Numbered from the stretch's first letter, positions 1 through 9,755 are shown. The stretch is DNA of 64,000 nt from Hyphomicrobium_A sp963722495 (GCA_963722495.1 CAVRND010000014.1:74301-138300), one strand, 5' to 3'. The notes: generated from the sequence alone by a model not told the origin. Numbers and translations are program-made.

Positions 1-168
1 GCGTCCCGGTGCACGGTCCGCCAGCGGGGCGCCCGCCGGAAGGTCGTCCTCGAGCCTCTCGAAGGCGGCGCAGATGCCGCCCTGCAGCTCCTCGAACCAG
101 GCGCGAGCCGTCTGTTTGTGCGCGGCGAGTTCTCCCGCCTCGCGCGTCGGCTCCTGCAGCTCGGCCAT
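1..168 (-). CDS. hemF: Coproporphyrinogen III oxidase, aerobic (5' fragment)
   Basis: Only the first 56 codons lie in the window; the gene runs off the left edge. The translation from the ATG at 168 contains ARAWFEELQGGICAAFERLE followed by an acidic stretch, which matches the N-terminal helix of oxygen-dependent coproporphyrinogen III oxidases. The family oxidatively decarboxylates coproporphyrinogen III to protoporphyrinogen IX in cytosolic haem synthesis. It is transcribed divergently from the ABC exporter at 361. The call rests on the N-terminal motif only, because the catalytic part is outside the window. Confidence 0.8.
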   Translation of the reverse strand, partial: MAELQEPTREAGELAAHKQTARAWFEELQGGICAAFERLEDDLPAGAPLADRAPGR

Positions 169-360
169 GACCGCTCGTTCCTTCGAACCCTTTTGTTGGC
201 GCAATTTCCCCTATATATCCCCTGCAGCGATGTCTAGGGGCGCATCTCCCGCAGGGCTCCCAAGACCAGGAAAAATATAACATTCTGCGCCCGGGTGCTC
301 GTCAGGAGCATCCGCGCGGCGCAATACATGTCGGCGCCTTCGAGGCGCCCGGAGCTCATC
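169..360. promoter_or_regulatory. Divergent intergenic region, hemF / ABC exporter
   Basis: About 190 bases separate two divergent start codons, so both promoters should lie here. It has AT-rich stretches (around 213-225 and 270-281) that stand out from the GC-rich surroundings, but no -35/-10 pair has good spacing and no clear operator is visible. Assignment as promoter DNA is by position only. Confidence 0.4.
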
Positions 361-2241
361 ATGATCGCCCGCTTCTTTGGCTGGCTCGAAACGCGTGTCG
401 ATTCTTTCCCGCCTGAGCAGGCCGGGATGCCTCCGCCCGCGTTCTGGCAGTTCATCTGGTATTACACGCGCCCCTTCTGGCCGGTCATTCTCGCCTCGTC
501 GGTGCTGTCGGCGGCGATCGCGTTGATCGAGGTGTCGCTGTTCGGCTTCCTCGGCAACATGGTCGACTGGCTGTCGCATGCCGACCGCGCCACCTTCTGG
601 CAAACGCACGGTCGCTTCCTTGCCGGCATGGGCATTGTTGTTCTGCTGATCCTGCCGGTGCTGAAGTTCTTCTACGAATCCGTCGTGCACCAGGGCGTGC
701 TCGGCAGCTTCTCCATGCGCACGCGCTGGCAGGCGCACCGCTACGTGCTGCGCCAGTCAATGGCGTTCTTCAACGACGACTTCGCCGGCCGCGTCGCCAC
801 CAAGGTGATGCAGACCGCCATGGCGGTGCGCGAGGTGGTCATGAAGATCGCCGAGGTGCTGCTGTACGTCTGCATCTACTTCACCGGCGCCGTCTTTCTG
901 TTTGCCGCCACCGATCTTCGCTTGTCGGCGCCGCTGATCCTGTGGCTCGCCGGCTACCTCGTCACCATGCGCTATTTCATTCCGCGCCTGGGCCGCATCT
1001 CGCATGCGCAGTCGGACGCCCGTTCGATCATGACGGGCCGCGTGGTCGATACCTATACGAACATCTCGACCGTGAAGATGTTCGCGCACGCCGACCGCGA
1101 GGACAAATACGCCTTCGACAGCATGAATGCGTTCCTCGGCACGATGCACCAGCAGCTGCGCTTGGTGACGCTACTTACCGTGGCGCTCAACTGCCTCAAC
1201 GCGCTGCTGCTGTTCTCGGTGGCCGGCTTGTCGCTATGGCTGTGGTCGATCGATGCGGTGACGGCCGGTGCGCTCGCGCTCACCGTGGGCCTCGTACTGC
1301 GCCTGCAGGGCATGTCGCACTGGATCATGTGGGAGGTGGCGGGCCTGTTCGAGAACGTCGGCGTCGTCCAGGACGGCCTCGAGACGATCGCGCGCGAGCG
1401 CAGCGTCGTCGACGTCCCGGATGCCAAGCCGCTCGTGGTGCCGAAGGGCGAGATCAACTTCGAGCACATCCACTTCAACTACGGGCGCGATGTGAACACG
1501 GGGCGCGGCAGCGTCATCGAAGATCTCAGCCTGCGCGTCGCGCCGGGCGAGAAGGTCGGCCTCGTCGGCCGCTCGGGCGCCGGCAAGTCGACGCTCGTCA
1601 GCCTGTTGATGCGCTTCTACGACCTCGACGGCGGCCGTGTGTTGATCGATGGGCAGGACGTCGCGCATGTGACGCAGGACAGCCTGCGGGCGCAGATCGG
1701 CATGGTGACGCAGGACACCTCGCTGCTGCACCGTTCGGTTTTGGACAACATTCTCTATGGACGGCCCGACTACGGTTTTGCCGACGCCGGCGAGGCGGAT
1801 GCCATGGCCGCCGCGAAGCAAGCGGCCGCGCACGATTTCATCAGCAACCTCGAAGACTTGAAGGGCCGCAGAGGTTACGACGCGCATGTCGGCGAGCGCG
1901 GCGTGAAGCTGTCAGGCGGACAGCGCCAGCGTGTCGCCATCGCCCGCGTCCTGCTCAAGGATGCCCCTATCCTCATCCTCGACGAGGCGACGAGCGCGCT
2001 CGATAGCGAGGTCGAGGCGGCGATCCAGGAGCAACTGGTCAACCTCATGAAAGGTAAGACAGTCATTGCCATTGCGCACCGGCTGTCGACCATTGCCGCC
2101 ATGGACCGGCTGATCATCATGGACGAGGGCAAAATCGTCGAGCAGGGCACGCACGCGGAGCTTCTGCGGCGCGGCGGCCTATACGCTGAGCTGTGGACGC
2201 GTCAGTCGGGCGGCTTCCTCGCCCAGGACGCGGCCGAATGA
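361..2241 (+). CDS. ABC exporter, fused permease and ATPase (MsbA/MDR type)
   Basis: A 626-residue half-transporter with an N-terminal membrane domain and a C-terminal ATPase, expected to work as a homodimer in the inner membrane. Hydrophobic segments occupy roughly residues 35-330. The ATPase shows Walker A GRSGAGKST near residue 403, the signature LSGGQRQR near 517 and Walker B ILILDEA near 538, followed by the H-loop in IAHRLS. The frame is open further upstream, but the ATG at 361 has GGAG six bases before it and begins a natural N-terminus. Substrate cannot be told from sequence; lipid or drug export is typical for this subfamily. The frame is intact. Confidence 0.9.
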   Translation: MIARFFGWLETRVDSFPPEQAGMPPPAFWQFIWYYTRPFWPVILASSVLSAAIALIEVSLFGFLGNMVDWLSHADRATFWQTHGRFLAGMGIVVLLILPVLKFFYESVVHQGVLGSFSMRTRWQAHRYVLRQSMAFFNDDFAGRVATKVMQTAMAVREVVMKIAEVLLYVCIYFTGAVFLFAATDLRLSAPLILWLAGYLVTMRYFIPRLGRISHAQSDARSIMTGRVVDTYTNISTVKMFAHADREDKYAFDSMNAFLGTMHQQLRLVTLLTVALNCLNALLLFSVAGLSLWLWSIDAVTAGALALTVGLVLRLQGMSHWIMWEVAGLFENVGVVQDGLETIARERSVVDVPDAKPLVVPKGEINFEHIHFNYGRDVNTGRGSVIEDLSLRVAPGEKVGLVGRSGAGKSTLVSLLMRFYDLDGGRVLIDGQDVAHVTQDSLRAQIGMVTQDTSLLHRSVLDNILYGRPDYGFADAGEADAMAAAKQAAAHDFISNLEDLKGRRGYDAHVGERGVKLSGGQRQRVAIARVLLKDAPILILDEATSALDSEVEAAIQEQLVNLMKGKTVIAIAHRLSTIAAMDRLIIMDEGKIVEQGTHAELLRRGGLYAELWTRQSGGFLAQDAAE

Positions 2242-2508
2242 CCTCGGTCAGGGGTTGACGCGATCGTTACGCCGACCCGGCCGCCATGCGCCAAATTGCC
2301 TACCGGTTTCTGCGTCGGCGGGGTTGAGCGCTCTTTAGAACGATGTCAATAAACCGCATGGCAAATCGCCTGGTTCTATAGGCCAATCGCGTCGACCGCG
2401 CCCGCGCCCTGTCGGCAGCGAAGCGCGGATGTCTTTCCTTTCGGCGGCAGCCGATGGACTTCACACAGCGCATGACGTCTTCAGTCCAGCGATCTAGCGG
2501 AGGCACCC

Positions 2509-3081
2509 GTGGCAATTGACGCCGAAGAACCGGACCGCAGGGACTTTCTCGTCCTCGCGGCCAGCGCCTTCGTCGCGGTCGGCGGAGCGGTGACGCTGTG
2601 GCCGTTCGTCCAGCAGATGAACCCCGACGCCGGCGCGCAGGCCCTGGCATCGATCGAAGTCGACATCGCGCCCGTGAAGGAAGGTCAGGCGATCACCGTG
2701 CTGTGGCGCGGCAAGCCGGTCTTCATCCGCCACCGCACGCCGGAGGAAATCTCCGGCGCCAAAAAGGTGGAGATGAAGGACCTCATCGACGAGTTCGCGC
2801 GCAACGATGCGCTGCCCGACGACGCGTTGGCGACGGATCCAAACCGCACCAAAGAGGGCCATGAGAATTGGCTGATCATGGTCGGCATCTGCACGCACTT
2901 GGGCTGCATTCCCAAGGGGCAATCGCTTGGCGACAAGAAGGGCGACTTCGGCGGCTGGCTGTGCCCATGCCACGGCTCGCACTACGACACGGCCGGACGC
3001 ATCCGTAAGGGTCCTGCACCGCGCAATCTCGAGGTGCCGGTCTATAACTTCATGTCCGACACCAAGATCAAGATCGGCTGA
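2509..3081 (+). CDS. petA: Ubiquinol-cytochrome c reductase, Rieske iron-sulfur subunit
   Basis: 190 residues. It carries the 2Fe-2S cluster of the cytochrome bc1 complex that accepts the first electron from ubiquinol. The N-terminus has RRDFL followed by a hydrophobic anchor (about residues 15-33), a Tat-like signal-anchor as in bacterial Rieske proteins. The two cluster-binding loops are CTHLGC (128-133) and CPCHGSHYD (152-160). The start is GTG at 2509 with GGAGG upstream. It is first in a tight petA-petB-petC operon, with 18 bases before petB. The 267 bases upstream contain no gene I can support and should carry the operon promoter. Confidence 0.97.
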   Translation: MAIDAEEPDRRDFLVLAASAFVAVGGAVTLWPFVQQMNPDAGAQALASIEVDIAPVKEGQAITVLWRGKPVFIRHRTPEEISGAKKVEMKDLIDEFARNDALPDDALATDPNRTKEGHENWLIMVGICTHLGCIPKGQSLGDKKGDFGGWLCPCHGSHYDTAGRIRKGPAPRNLEVPVYNFMSDTKIKIG

Positions 3082-3099
3082 CGAGCGGCGGGCCACTGA

Positions 3100-4374
3100 A
3101 TGTCTGGAACACCCCACGGAACGACCTACGAGCCGACGACCAAGTTCGGCAAGTGGATGGATGCGCGGCTGCCGATCGCGCGGATGATCTACGCGCAGGC
3201 CGTCGACTTCCCGACGCCGCGCAACCTGAACTATTGGTGGACGTTCGGCGGCATCCTGACGTTCATGCTCGTCGCGCAGATCGTCACCGGCATCGTGCTG
3301 GCCATGCACTACCAGCCGAGCGCCGAGGGAGCCTTCGACAGCGTCGACCGCATCCGCCGCGATGTGAACTTCGGCGACCTGATCCGCAACCTGCATGCGG
3401 TCGGCGCCTCGATGTTCTTCCTCGCCGCCTACGTCCACATCTTCCGCGGCCTCTACTACGGCTCCTACAAGGCGCCGCGCGAGGTGCTGTGGATCATCGG
3501 CGTGTTCATCTTCGTCGCGATGATGGCGACGGCGTTCATGGGCTACTCGCTGCCCTGGGGGCAGATGAGTTTCTGGGGCGTCACCGTCATCACCAATCTC
3601 TTCTCGTCCCTCGACAGCATCTGGAAGGGTCTCGGGACCACCATCGTCGAGTGGCTGTGGGGCGGCTATTCGGTCTCGGGTACGACCCTCAACCGCTTCT
3701 ACAGCCTGCACTACCTGCTGCCCTTCGTCATTGCCGGCCTTGTCGGTTTGCACCTGTGGGCACTGCACGTCGTCGGCCAGAACAGCCCGACGGGTCTCGA
3801 CATCAAGACTGCGTCGGACGCCGTGCCGTTCACGCCGTTCGCGACCTCCAAGGACGCGGTCGGCATGTTCGCCTTCTTGCTCCTGTTCTCATATTTTGTG
3901 TTCTTCATGCCGGACTATCTGGGTCACGCCGACAACTACACGCCGGCGAATCCGCTGGTCACGCCGCCGCACATCGTGCCCGAATGGTACTTCCTGCCGT
4001 TCTACGCGATCCTGCGTGCCATCCCGTCCAAGCTGTTCGGTGTGATCGCCATGTTCTCGGCGATCATCGTGCTGCTGTTCGTGCCGTGGCTCGACACCAG
4101 CCGCGTGCGCTCGACCAAATACCGGCCGGTCTATCGCTGGTTCTTCTGGCTGTTCGTCTTTAGTGCCGTTGCGCTCGGCTGGCTCGGCTCCAAGCCGCCG
4201 GACGCCGAGTACGTGTTCTGGGCGCGCGTGTTCACGATCTACTACTTCGCCCACTTCCTCGTCGTGATGCCGCTCGTCGGGTGGTTCGAGACGCCGAAGA
4301 AGGTTCCGGGATCGATCACCGAGGCGGTGCTCGGCCGCGAACAGAGCGCAAAGCTGGCGCCGAGCAAGGCTTGA
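3100..4374 (+). CDS. petB: Cytochrome b of the bc1 complex
   Basis: 424 residues and eight or so membrane segments, the usual size for an alphaproteobacterial cytochrome b. Two histidine pairs for the b-haems sit in RNLHAVGAS / AAYVHIFRG and in YSLHYLLPF / GLHLWALHV. The PEWYFLPFY motif of the quinol-oxidation (Qo) site is present. It forms the quinone-binding core of complex III with the Rieske protein and cytochrome c1 and drives proton translocation. It lies 18 bases after petA and 10 bases before petC. No frame break is seen. Confidence 0.97.
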   Translation: MSGTPHGTTYEPTTKFGKWMDARLPIARMIYAQAVDFPTPRNLNYWWTFGGILTFMLVAQIVTGIVLAMHYQPSAEGAFDSVDRIRRDVNFGDLIRNLHAVGASMFFLAAYVHIFRGLYYGSYKAPREVLWIIGVFIFVAMMATAFMGYSLPWGQMSFWGVTVITNLFSSLDSIWKGLGTTIVEWLWGGYSVSGTTLNRFYSLHYLLPFVIAGLVGLHLWALHVVGQNSPTGLDIKTASDAVPFTPFATSKDAVGMFAFLLLFSYFVFFMPDYLGHADNYTPANPLVTPPHIVPEWYFLPFYAILRAIPSKLFGVIAMFSAIIVLLFVPWLDTSRVRSTKYRPVYRWFFWLFVFSAVALGWLGSKPPDAEYVFWARVFTIYYFAHFLVVMPLVGWFETPKKVPGSITEAVLGREQSAKLAPSKA

Positions 4375-4384
4375 GGGGGCTCGC

Positions 4385-5278
4385 ATGAAACGACCGGAGC
4401 CCAAGTGGCGCGCAGCGGTGGTGGCCCTCGTCGGGTCGCTGACGCTCGCCGGAGCAGTTCTTCCCGCTTGCGCCGCTGACGAAGGCGGCGAGGAGCACAC
4501 CATCGCGCGCCAGACTTGGTCGTTCGGCGGCTTCACCGGCCAGTATGACCAGGCGCAGCTGCAGCGCGGTTTCCAGGTCTATCAGCAGGTCTGCACGGCC
4601 TGTCACGGCCTGAAGCGCGTGCGTTTCCGCAATCTAGCCGAGCCGGGCGGTCCTGCATTTCCCGAAGCCGCCGTGAAGGCACTTGCAGCCGCTTGGCCGT
4701 ACCAGATCTCGGGCGAACTCGATGACCAGGGCAACCCGGTCGACCGCCTGCCCGGCCTCGCCGATCAGATCATCGGCCCGTACAAGAACGACAAGCAGGC
4801 GCGCGCGGCGCAGAACGGCGCACTGCCGCCGGACCTGTCGCTGATCGCCAAGGCGCGTTCCGTCGAAAGCCATGCCGCCTGGTACAGCCAGTGGCTTTAC
4901 ATGCTGCGCGATATGGCCATCGGCTACCAGGAAGGCGGCCCGGATTACCTCTACGCCTTGCTGACCGGCTACCACGAGCCGCCGGCCGGCATGCAGATGA
5001 CCGACGGCATGTCATACAACGTCGCTTTCCCCGGTAATCAGCTGGCGATGCCGCCGCCGCTGGCGAAGGACAACTTCGTCGAGTACCAGCCGGAGTCCGG
5101 GTACAAGGGCTCGCTCGAGCAGAATGCGCACGACGTCACGGCATTCCTCGCCTGGGCGGCCGATCCGAACCTCAACGCGCGCAAGCAGCTCGGCTGGCAG
5201 GTTCTGCTGTATCTGTTCATCACCACCGTCCTGCTCTATCTCGTCAAAAAGCAGATCTGGTCGCGCATCAAGCACTGA
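4385..5278 (+). CDS. petC: Cytochrome c1 of the bc1 complex
   Basis: 297 residues. A cleavable signal peptide (about 1-31) precedes the haem c site CTACH at 70-74. A methionine-containing loop MPPPLAKDNF supplies the likely sixth ligand, and a C-terminal membrane anchor (WQVLLYLFITTVLLYLV) ends in a basic tail. It passes electrons from the Rieske protein to soluble or membrane cytochrome c in the periplasm. It is last in petABC, starting 10 bases after petB. In some relatives petB and petC are fused; here they are separate. Confidence 0.96.
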   Translation: MKRPEPKWRAAVVALVGSLTLAGAVLPACAADEGGEEHTIARQTWSFGGFTGQYDQAQLQRGFQVYQQVCTACHGLKRVRFRNLAEPGGPAFPEAAVKALAAAWPYQISGELDDQGNPVDRLPGLADQIIGPYKNDKQARAAQNGALPPDLSLIAKARSVESHAAWYSQWLYMLRDMAIGYQEGGPDYLYALLTGYHEPPAGMQMTDGMSYNVAFPGNQLAMPPPLAKDNFVEYQPESGYKGSLEQNAHDVTAFLAWAADPNLNARKQLGWQVLLYLFITTVLLYLVKKQIWSRIKH

Positions 5279-5338
5279 CGCCGGATCATCGGCTTCCGGT
5301 CGCTCTGCGCGGCCCTGCGAAGGTCGATTGGGGGAGCC

Positions 5339-6220
5339 GTGGTACAAATCCGTATTGGGCATCGTCGGCGGCAGCGGTTTCTACAACCTGCCCGGCATCG
5401 AGAACCCGCACTGGGAGAAGGTCTCGAGCCCCTGGGGCGAGCCGTCCGATGAGATCCTGTTCGCCGAGGTCGACGGCCTGCCGTTCCGCTTCCTGCCCCG
5501 TCACGGCCGCGGCCATAGCGTCTCGCCGACGCATATCAACTTCCGCGCCAACATCGACGCGCTGAAGCGCGCCGGCGTCACCGACCTCGTCTCCATCTCC
5601 GCCTGCGGTTCGCTGAAGGACCAGTACGCGCCGGGCCATTTCGTGCTCGTCGATCAGTTCATCGACCGCACCTTCGCGCGCGCCAAGAGCTTCTTCGGCG
5701 AGGGCTGCGTCGCGCACGTGTCGATGGCGCATCCGGTCAGCCCGCTGCTCGTCGACGCCGTCGAGAAGGCGGCCAAGGCCGAGGACATCGACCACACCAA
5801 GGGCGGCACCTACCTCGCCATGGAGGGCCCGCAGTTCTCCACCCGCGCTGAAGTCTTTCCTCTATCGCAGCTGGGGCTGCGACGTGATCGGCATGACCAA
5901 CATGCCGGAGGCCAAGCTCGCCCGCGAGGCCGAGATCTGCTACGCGACCGTCGCCATGGTCACCGACTACGATTGCTGGCACGAGGAGGTGGCGCACGTC
6001 GACGTCGCCTCCGTGCTCGCCGTCATGAAGGGCAACACGGAGAAGGCGCAGCGGCTGGTGCACAAGCTGGCCGAGATCTTCCCGCGCGAGCACCCAGCCT
6101 GCCCTATCGGTTCGGACACGGCGCTCGGCGTTGCCATCATCACGCCGCCCGAGGCACGCGATCCCAAGCTGATGGCCAAGCTCGACGCCGTCGCCGGCCG
6201 CGTCCTCGGCACGAGCCTAA
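5339..6220 (+). CDS. mtnP: S-methyl-5'-thioadenosine phosphorylase (frame-broken in this sequence)
   Basis: Phosphorolysis of methylthioadenosine to adenine and methylthioribose-1-phosphate. Family landmarks are LGIVGGSGFY at the start, FLPRHGRGH, NFRANIDALK, SISACGSLK, EGPQFSTRAE and IGMTNMPEAKLA. The reading frame changes near 5852, where GCTGAAGTC fits the family as GCTGAGTC (one extra A). The start is also disturbed: GTG at 5339 follows GGGGGAG, and deleting one A from CAAATCC joins it to the LGIVGG frame. TTG at 5328 is the in-frame alternative. The stop is probably TAA 6218-6220, which needs one more single-base correction and gives about 294 residues, normal for the family. It converges on panE with overlapping stops. 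Confidence 0.88.
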
Positions 6221-7149
6221 GCCGCCGGGGCGCCAAGCCGCTTTTCATAGGCCTGCACGTGTGCCGCCGCGATGGCGAGCACAGGCGCCGGCAGCTCATG
6301 CTTGCGGGCGCGTTGCAGCATGTCGCCAAGAATGTGCGCGCCTTCGGTGCGGCGGCCGCTCTCGATGTCGCGCAGCATCGACGATGTCAGCGTCGAGCCT
6401 TCCCGGGTCAGCAGCGCGCGGTACTCGTCCATAATGGCTTCCGGCGGCTCGTAGCCCTCCGCCTGCGCGATGGAGCGCGTCTCATCGAGCAGATGCAGGA
6501 TGCGCGCGCGCCCGCGATCCGTCTGCAGGATCGTGCCGATGTTGGCGCGCATCAGGCAGGTGATCCCGGCGAATGCCGCGAGAAACACGAACTTGTTCCA
6601 CATGTCCTGGCGGATCTCGTGGGTGACGTACGCCTCGACGCCAGCGCTCTGCAGCCTGTCCACGAATTCATCCGCGACCGGATCGCTCGTCATTGCGACC
6701 GGCCCCGTGATGACCGTCATGAACGACGACAGATGCTCGATCACGCCGTCGGGCCGCAGGTTGGCCGCGCCATGGATGATGCCGCCGAGCAGACGCGTGT
6801 CCGGGTAGCGCTCCGACAGCAGGTCGAGGTGACGCACGCCGTTGAGCAGTGGCAGCAGCCGCGTTTCTGCGCCAAGTAGCGGGGTGACGGCATCGAGCGC
6901 TTCAGCGAGCGCGGGTTCCTTGCAGGCGAGGACGACGGCATCGGGAGCAGTTTCGGGGACGGCGCCGGCCGCCATGACCTTCACCGGCGCGGCGAAATCC
7001 CCGAGCGGGCTTTTCACCACAAGGCCCGCCGCCTTGAGCGCCGCGGCGCGCGCGTCACGGGTGAGAAACGTCACATCGGCACCGCCCGTGATCAGGCGCG
7101 CACCGAGATACCCGCCGACCCCTCCGGCCCCCAATATTACGACGCGCAT
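6217..7149 (-). CDS. panE: 2-dehydropantoate 2-reductase (ketopantoate reductase)
   Basis: 310 residues. NADPH-dependent reduction of ketopantoate to pantoate for coenzyme A synthesis; members of this family may instead act on other 2-keto acids. The Rossmann start RVVILGAGGVGGYLGARL is clear. The helical C-terminal domain contains DMWNKFVFLAAFAGITCL, with the conserved Asn/Lys region, and a Ser/Met segment LTSSMLRDIESGR typical of PanE. ATG at 7149 is preferred because GGAG lies five bases ahead; the GTG two codons upstream overlaps that site. Its stop overlaps the probable mtnP stop on the other strand. The roughly 190 bases to the porin start hold both divergent promoters. Confidence 0.88.
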   Translation of the reverse strand: MRVVILGAGGVGGYLGARLITGGADVTFLTRDARAAALKAAGLVVKSPLGDFAAPVKVMAAGAVPETAPDAVVLACKEPALAEALDAVTPLLGAETRLLPLLNGVRHLDLLSERYPDTRLLGGIIHGAANLRPDGVIEHLSSFMTVITGPVAMTSDPVADEFVDRLQSAGVEAYVTHEIRQDMWNKFVFLAAFAGITCLMRANIGTILQTDRGRARILHLLDETRSIAQAEGYEPPEAIMDEYRALLTREGSTLTSSMLRDIESGRRTEGAHILGDMLQRARKHELPAPVLAIAAAHVQAYEKRLGAPAA

Positions 7150-7342
7150 GGACACTCCGAACGACGGTCATCTGCGCCACCAACGTTGATCCTATCGGAA
7201 CTGATCCGCAAGCCGCCGTCAGGCGCGGTGGTTGCCCACGCGGCCGCGATGCTTGCACGCAACCGAACCTCCGCGGCTTGCTGGGGCCGGGGCCGGCTGC
7301 TACGCAAAGTTGCGCCGGCGCAACTGATTCTCTTGGGAGTTC

Positions 7343-8785
7343 ATGCACGCCAAGCCACAGCCGCGCGCCTTATCGCGCAGCGCGTTGGCGTTTGGTGTGG
7401 TGTTGCTCGCGACGATCGGCGCGACAGGATCCGCCAGGGCGGACCAGGACGACGATGCCGAACGCGTCCCGTCCGGCGCCGCCGATATCTACAGTCCCAT
7501 CCAGCGCACGTTCTCGCCGCAGGCGCCGCTGCCCGGCGGCCCGCAGCGTCTGGTGCCCGGCACCTCGCTGCCCGCCGACGACGGTCCGGTGCTGTTCCAG
7601 GATCTGAAGGAGCGGCTGCGCTTCGCCGATCCGTTCTTTCGCGACATGAAGCTCGCCGTCTACCTGCGCACGCACGACCTCGACCGCGACAACTCCAGCG
7701 GTCCCCGCTCGCGCGCCTGGGCCGGCGGCTCGGCGCTGGCGATCAAGACCGGGTTCTTGAACGACTGGCTGCAGCTGGAGGCAGCGGGTGCCACGTCGCA
7801 ACCGCTGTTCGCGCCCGAAGGCGAAGGCGGAACGCTGCTGTTGACGCAAGAGCAGGCCGAGGTCAGCTCGTTCGCCATCGCCAACGCGAGAATGCGCTTC
7901 AGCGGACAAGAACTCTTTCTGGGACGCCAGCTCATCAAGACGCCGTACATCAACCCGCAGGACAACCGCATGCTGCCCAACACGGTCGAGGGCGCCGTGC
8001 TCATGCGCCGCCGCGACGAGGCGCAGACGTTCGACTACGGCATCGGCTACCTGTGGGGCTTCAAGGCGCGCGACAGCTCACACTTCGAATCGTTCTCCGA
8101 GGAGCTTGGCGTCACAGAGGATCGCGGGGTGTTGGCCGCCGGCGCCAAGGTGGTGCCGATCGAGGGGCTCACCATCGGCGCCATCGACTATCTGATCGCC
8201 GACGTCCTCAACACGACCTTCGCCGAGGCCGACTGGATCATCCATGCCGCGCCAATGCAGTTTCGTTTCAGCGCCAACTACACAGATCAGCGGACGGTCG
8301 GCGCCGATCTCATCGCCGGTGCGCCGTACCAGACCGATCAGGTCGCGGCCCGCTTTGCTGCCAGCTACGCCAACGTGACGCTGCTCGTCGCCGGCTCCAA
8401 GAACGGCAAGGGCGCCGCGCTGCAGGGCCCGTTCGGCAGCTTCCCGGCCTATACCGTGCTGGATCAGCTCAACTTCAACGAGGCCGGCCAAAAGACCGTC
8501 GTGGTCGGCGCCGCCTATGACCTGTCGCACCTCGTGCTCGACGGCCTCAAGCTGCAGACCCGCTATGGCTGGGCCTGGGACGCGGTCGATGCGCCGAGCG
8601 GCAAGCCGCTGACGCGGCAAAACGAGTTCAACGTCGAGCTGGAATACCTGCCCACCGCGGGCCCGCTGGAAAATATTCACGTGCAGGTGTTCTATTCCAT
8701 GGTCGAGTTGCCAGGTAATCCGCCGGGCCAAACGCAACAGCCGCAGGCGCGCGGCATCGTCACCTACCTCGTTCCCCTGCTATAG
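7343..8785 (+). CDS. Outer-membrane porin, OprD-like
   Basis: 480 residues. A signal peptide ends around residue 33 at SARA-D. The rest shows alternating hydrophobic and polar strands typical of beta-barrels, with LFLGRQLIKTPYINPQDNRM resembling the OprD-family strand motif. It ends in hydrophobic residues (VTYLVPLL) rather than a terminal aromatic. OprD proteins are trimeric outer-membrane channels for small substrates such as amino acids or organic acids; the substrate cannot be predicted here. It stands alone, followed eight bases later by pip. Confidence 0.7.
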   Translation: MHAKPQPRALSRSALAFGVVLLATIGATGSARADQDDDAERVPSGAADIYSPIQRTFSPQAPLPGGPQRLVPGTSLPADDGPVLFQDLKERLRFADPFFRDMKLAVYLRTHDLDRDNSSGPRSRAWAGGSALAIKTGFLNDWLQLEAAGATSQPLFAPEGEGGTLLLTQEQAEVSSFAIANARMRFSGQELFLGRQLIKTPYINPQDNRMLPNTVEGAVLMRRRDEAQTFDYGIGYLWGFKARDSSHFESFSEELGVTEDRGVLAAGAKVVPIEGLTIGAIDYLIADVLNTTFAEADWIIHAAPMQFRFSANYTDQRTVGADLIAGAPYQTDQVAARFAASYANVTLLVAGSKNGKGAALQGPFGSFPAYTVLDQLNFNEAGQKTVVVGAAYDLSHLVLDGLKLQTRYGWAWDAVDAPSGKPLTRQNEFNVELEYLPTAGPLENIHVQVFYSMVELPGNPPGQTQQPQARGIVTYLVPLL

Positions 8786-8792
8786 CGAGCGC

Positions 8793-9752
8793 ATGTCGTC
8801 ACCCGCCAGCCATGCCGACCCGCTGCGCCCGTTCGATGCGCGCATGCTGCGCGTCGGCGACGGCCACTGGCTGTACGTCGAGGAGGTCGGAAATCCCGAC
8901 GGCATTCCGGCGCTGTTCCTGCACGGTGGGCCGGGCAGCGGATCGCAGCACCTGCACAGGCGGCTGTTCGATCCGGCGCGCTTTCACGCCTTCCTGTTCG
9001 ATCAGCGCGGCGCTGGGCGCAGCCACCCCTATTTGAAGCTCGACGCCAACACGACGCAGCACCTGGTTGCCGACATCGAGGCCATCCGCGAGCACTTCGG
9101 TATCGAGCGCTGGTTGGTCGTTGGCGGTTCGTGGGGTTCGACGCTCGCCATCGCCTATGCCGAGGCGTATCCCGAGCGCGTCACCGGATTGGCGCTGCGG
9201 GCGATCTTTCTCGGCACGCGCGCCGAGGTCGAATGGGCGTTCGTCGATGGGCCGCGGCTGTTCCGGCCGGATCTCTACGCCGACTTCGTCGGACTGTTGC
9301 CGGAGGCAGAGCGCGCCGCTCCGCTCGACGCCTATTTGCGCCGCCTCGCCGATCCCGACCCTGTGGTGCAAGTTCCAGCGGCGCAGATCTGGGCCGCCTA
9401 CGAGCGCGCGCTGTCGGAGCTGGCGCCGTCGCAGACGCGGCTGTCGACGCCTGTCGGTCGCAGCGAACGCCTACCGCCGACACCCATTGCCGAGGGGCAC
9501 TACATTCGCAACGACTTTTTTCTTGAGCCCGGCCAGCTGCTGCGCGATGCGGGGAAGCTGAAGGAGATTCCCGGCGTGATCGTGCAGGGCCGCTACGATC
9601 TGCTGTGCCCGCCAAAGGCCGCGTACGCGCTCAGCGAAGCTTGGGGCAACTGCCGGCTGGAGATCATCGACAAAGCCGGGCACGCCATCACCGAGCCCGG
9701 CGTCATGGAAGCGCTGACGGCGGCCGTGAGCGAACTCGGCGCGAAGCGCTAG
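8793..9752 (+). CDS. pip: Proline iminopeptidase, alpha/beta hydrolase
   Basis: 319 residues, normal length for the family. It removes N-terminal proline from peptides. The oxyanion segment FLHGGPGSGS, the nucleophile elbow GGSWGS (catalytic Ser), the acid in GRYDLLCPP and the histidine in KAGHAI are all present, together with the DQRGAGRS motif characteristic of peptidase family S33. There is no signal peptide, so it should be cytosolic. It starts eight bases after the porin stop and may be co-transcribed with it. Confidence 0.92.
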   Translation: MSSPASHADPLRPFDARMLRVGDGHWLYVEEVGNPDGIPALFLHGGPGSGSQHLHRRLFDPARFHAFLFDQRGAGRSHPYLKLDANTTQHLVADIEAIREHFGIERWLVVGGSWGSTLAIAYAEAYPERVTGLALRAIFLGTRAEVEWAFVDGPRLFRPDLYADFVGLLPEAERAAPLDAYLRRLADPDPVVQVPAAQIWAAYERALSELAPSQTRLSTPVGRSERLPPTPIAEGHYIRNDFFLEPGQLLRDAGKLKEIPGVIVQGRYDLLCPPKAAYALSEAWGNCRLEIIDKAGHAITEPGVMEALTAAVSELGAKR

Positions 9753-9755
9753 CCG

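Noticed and set aside
2494..3768. Long open frame of 424 codons opposite petA/petB
   Set aside because: Composition (Arg/Asp/His-rich, no domain) and exact antisense position to conserved petAB show a GC-driven shadow frame.
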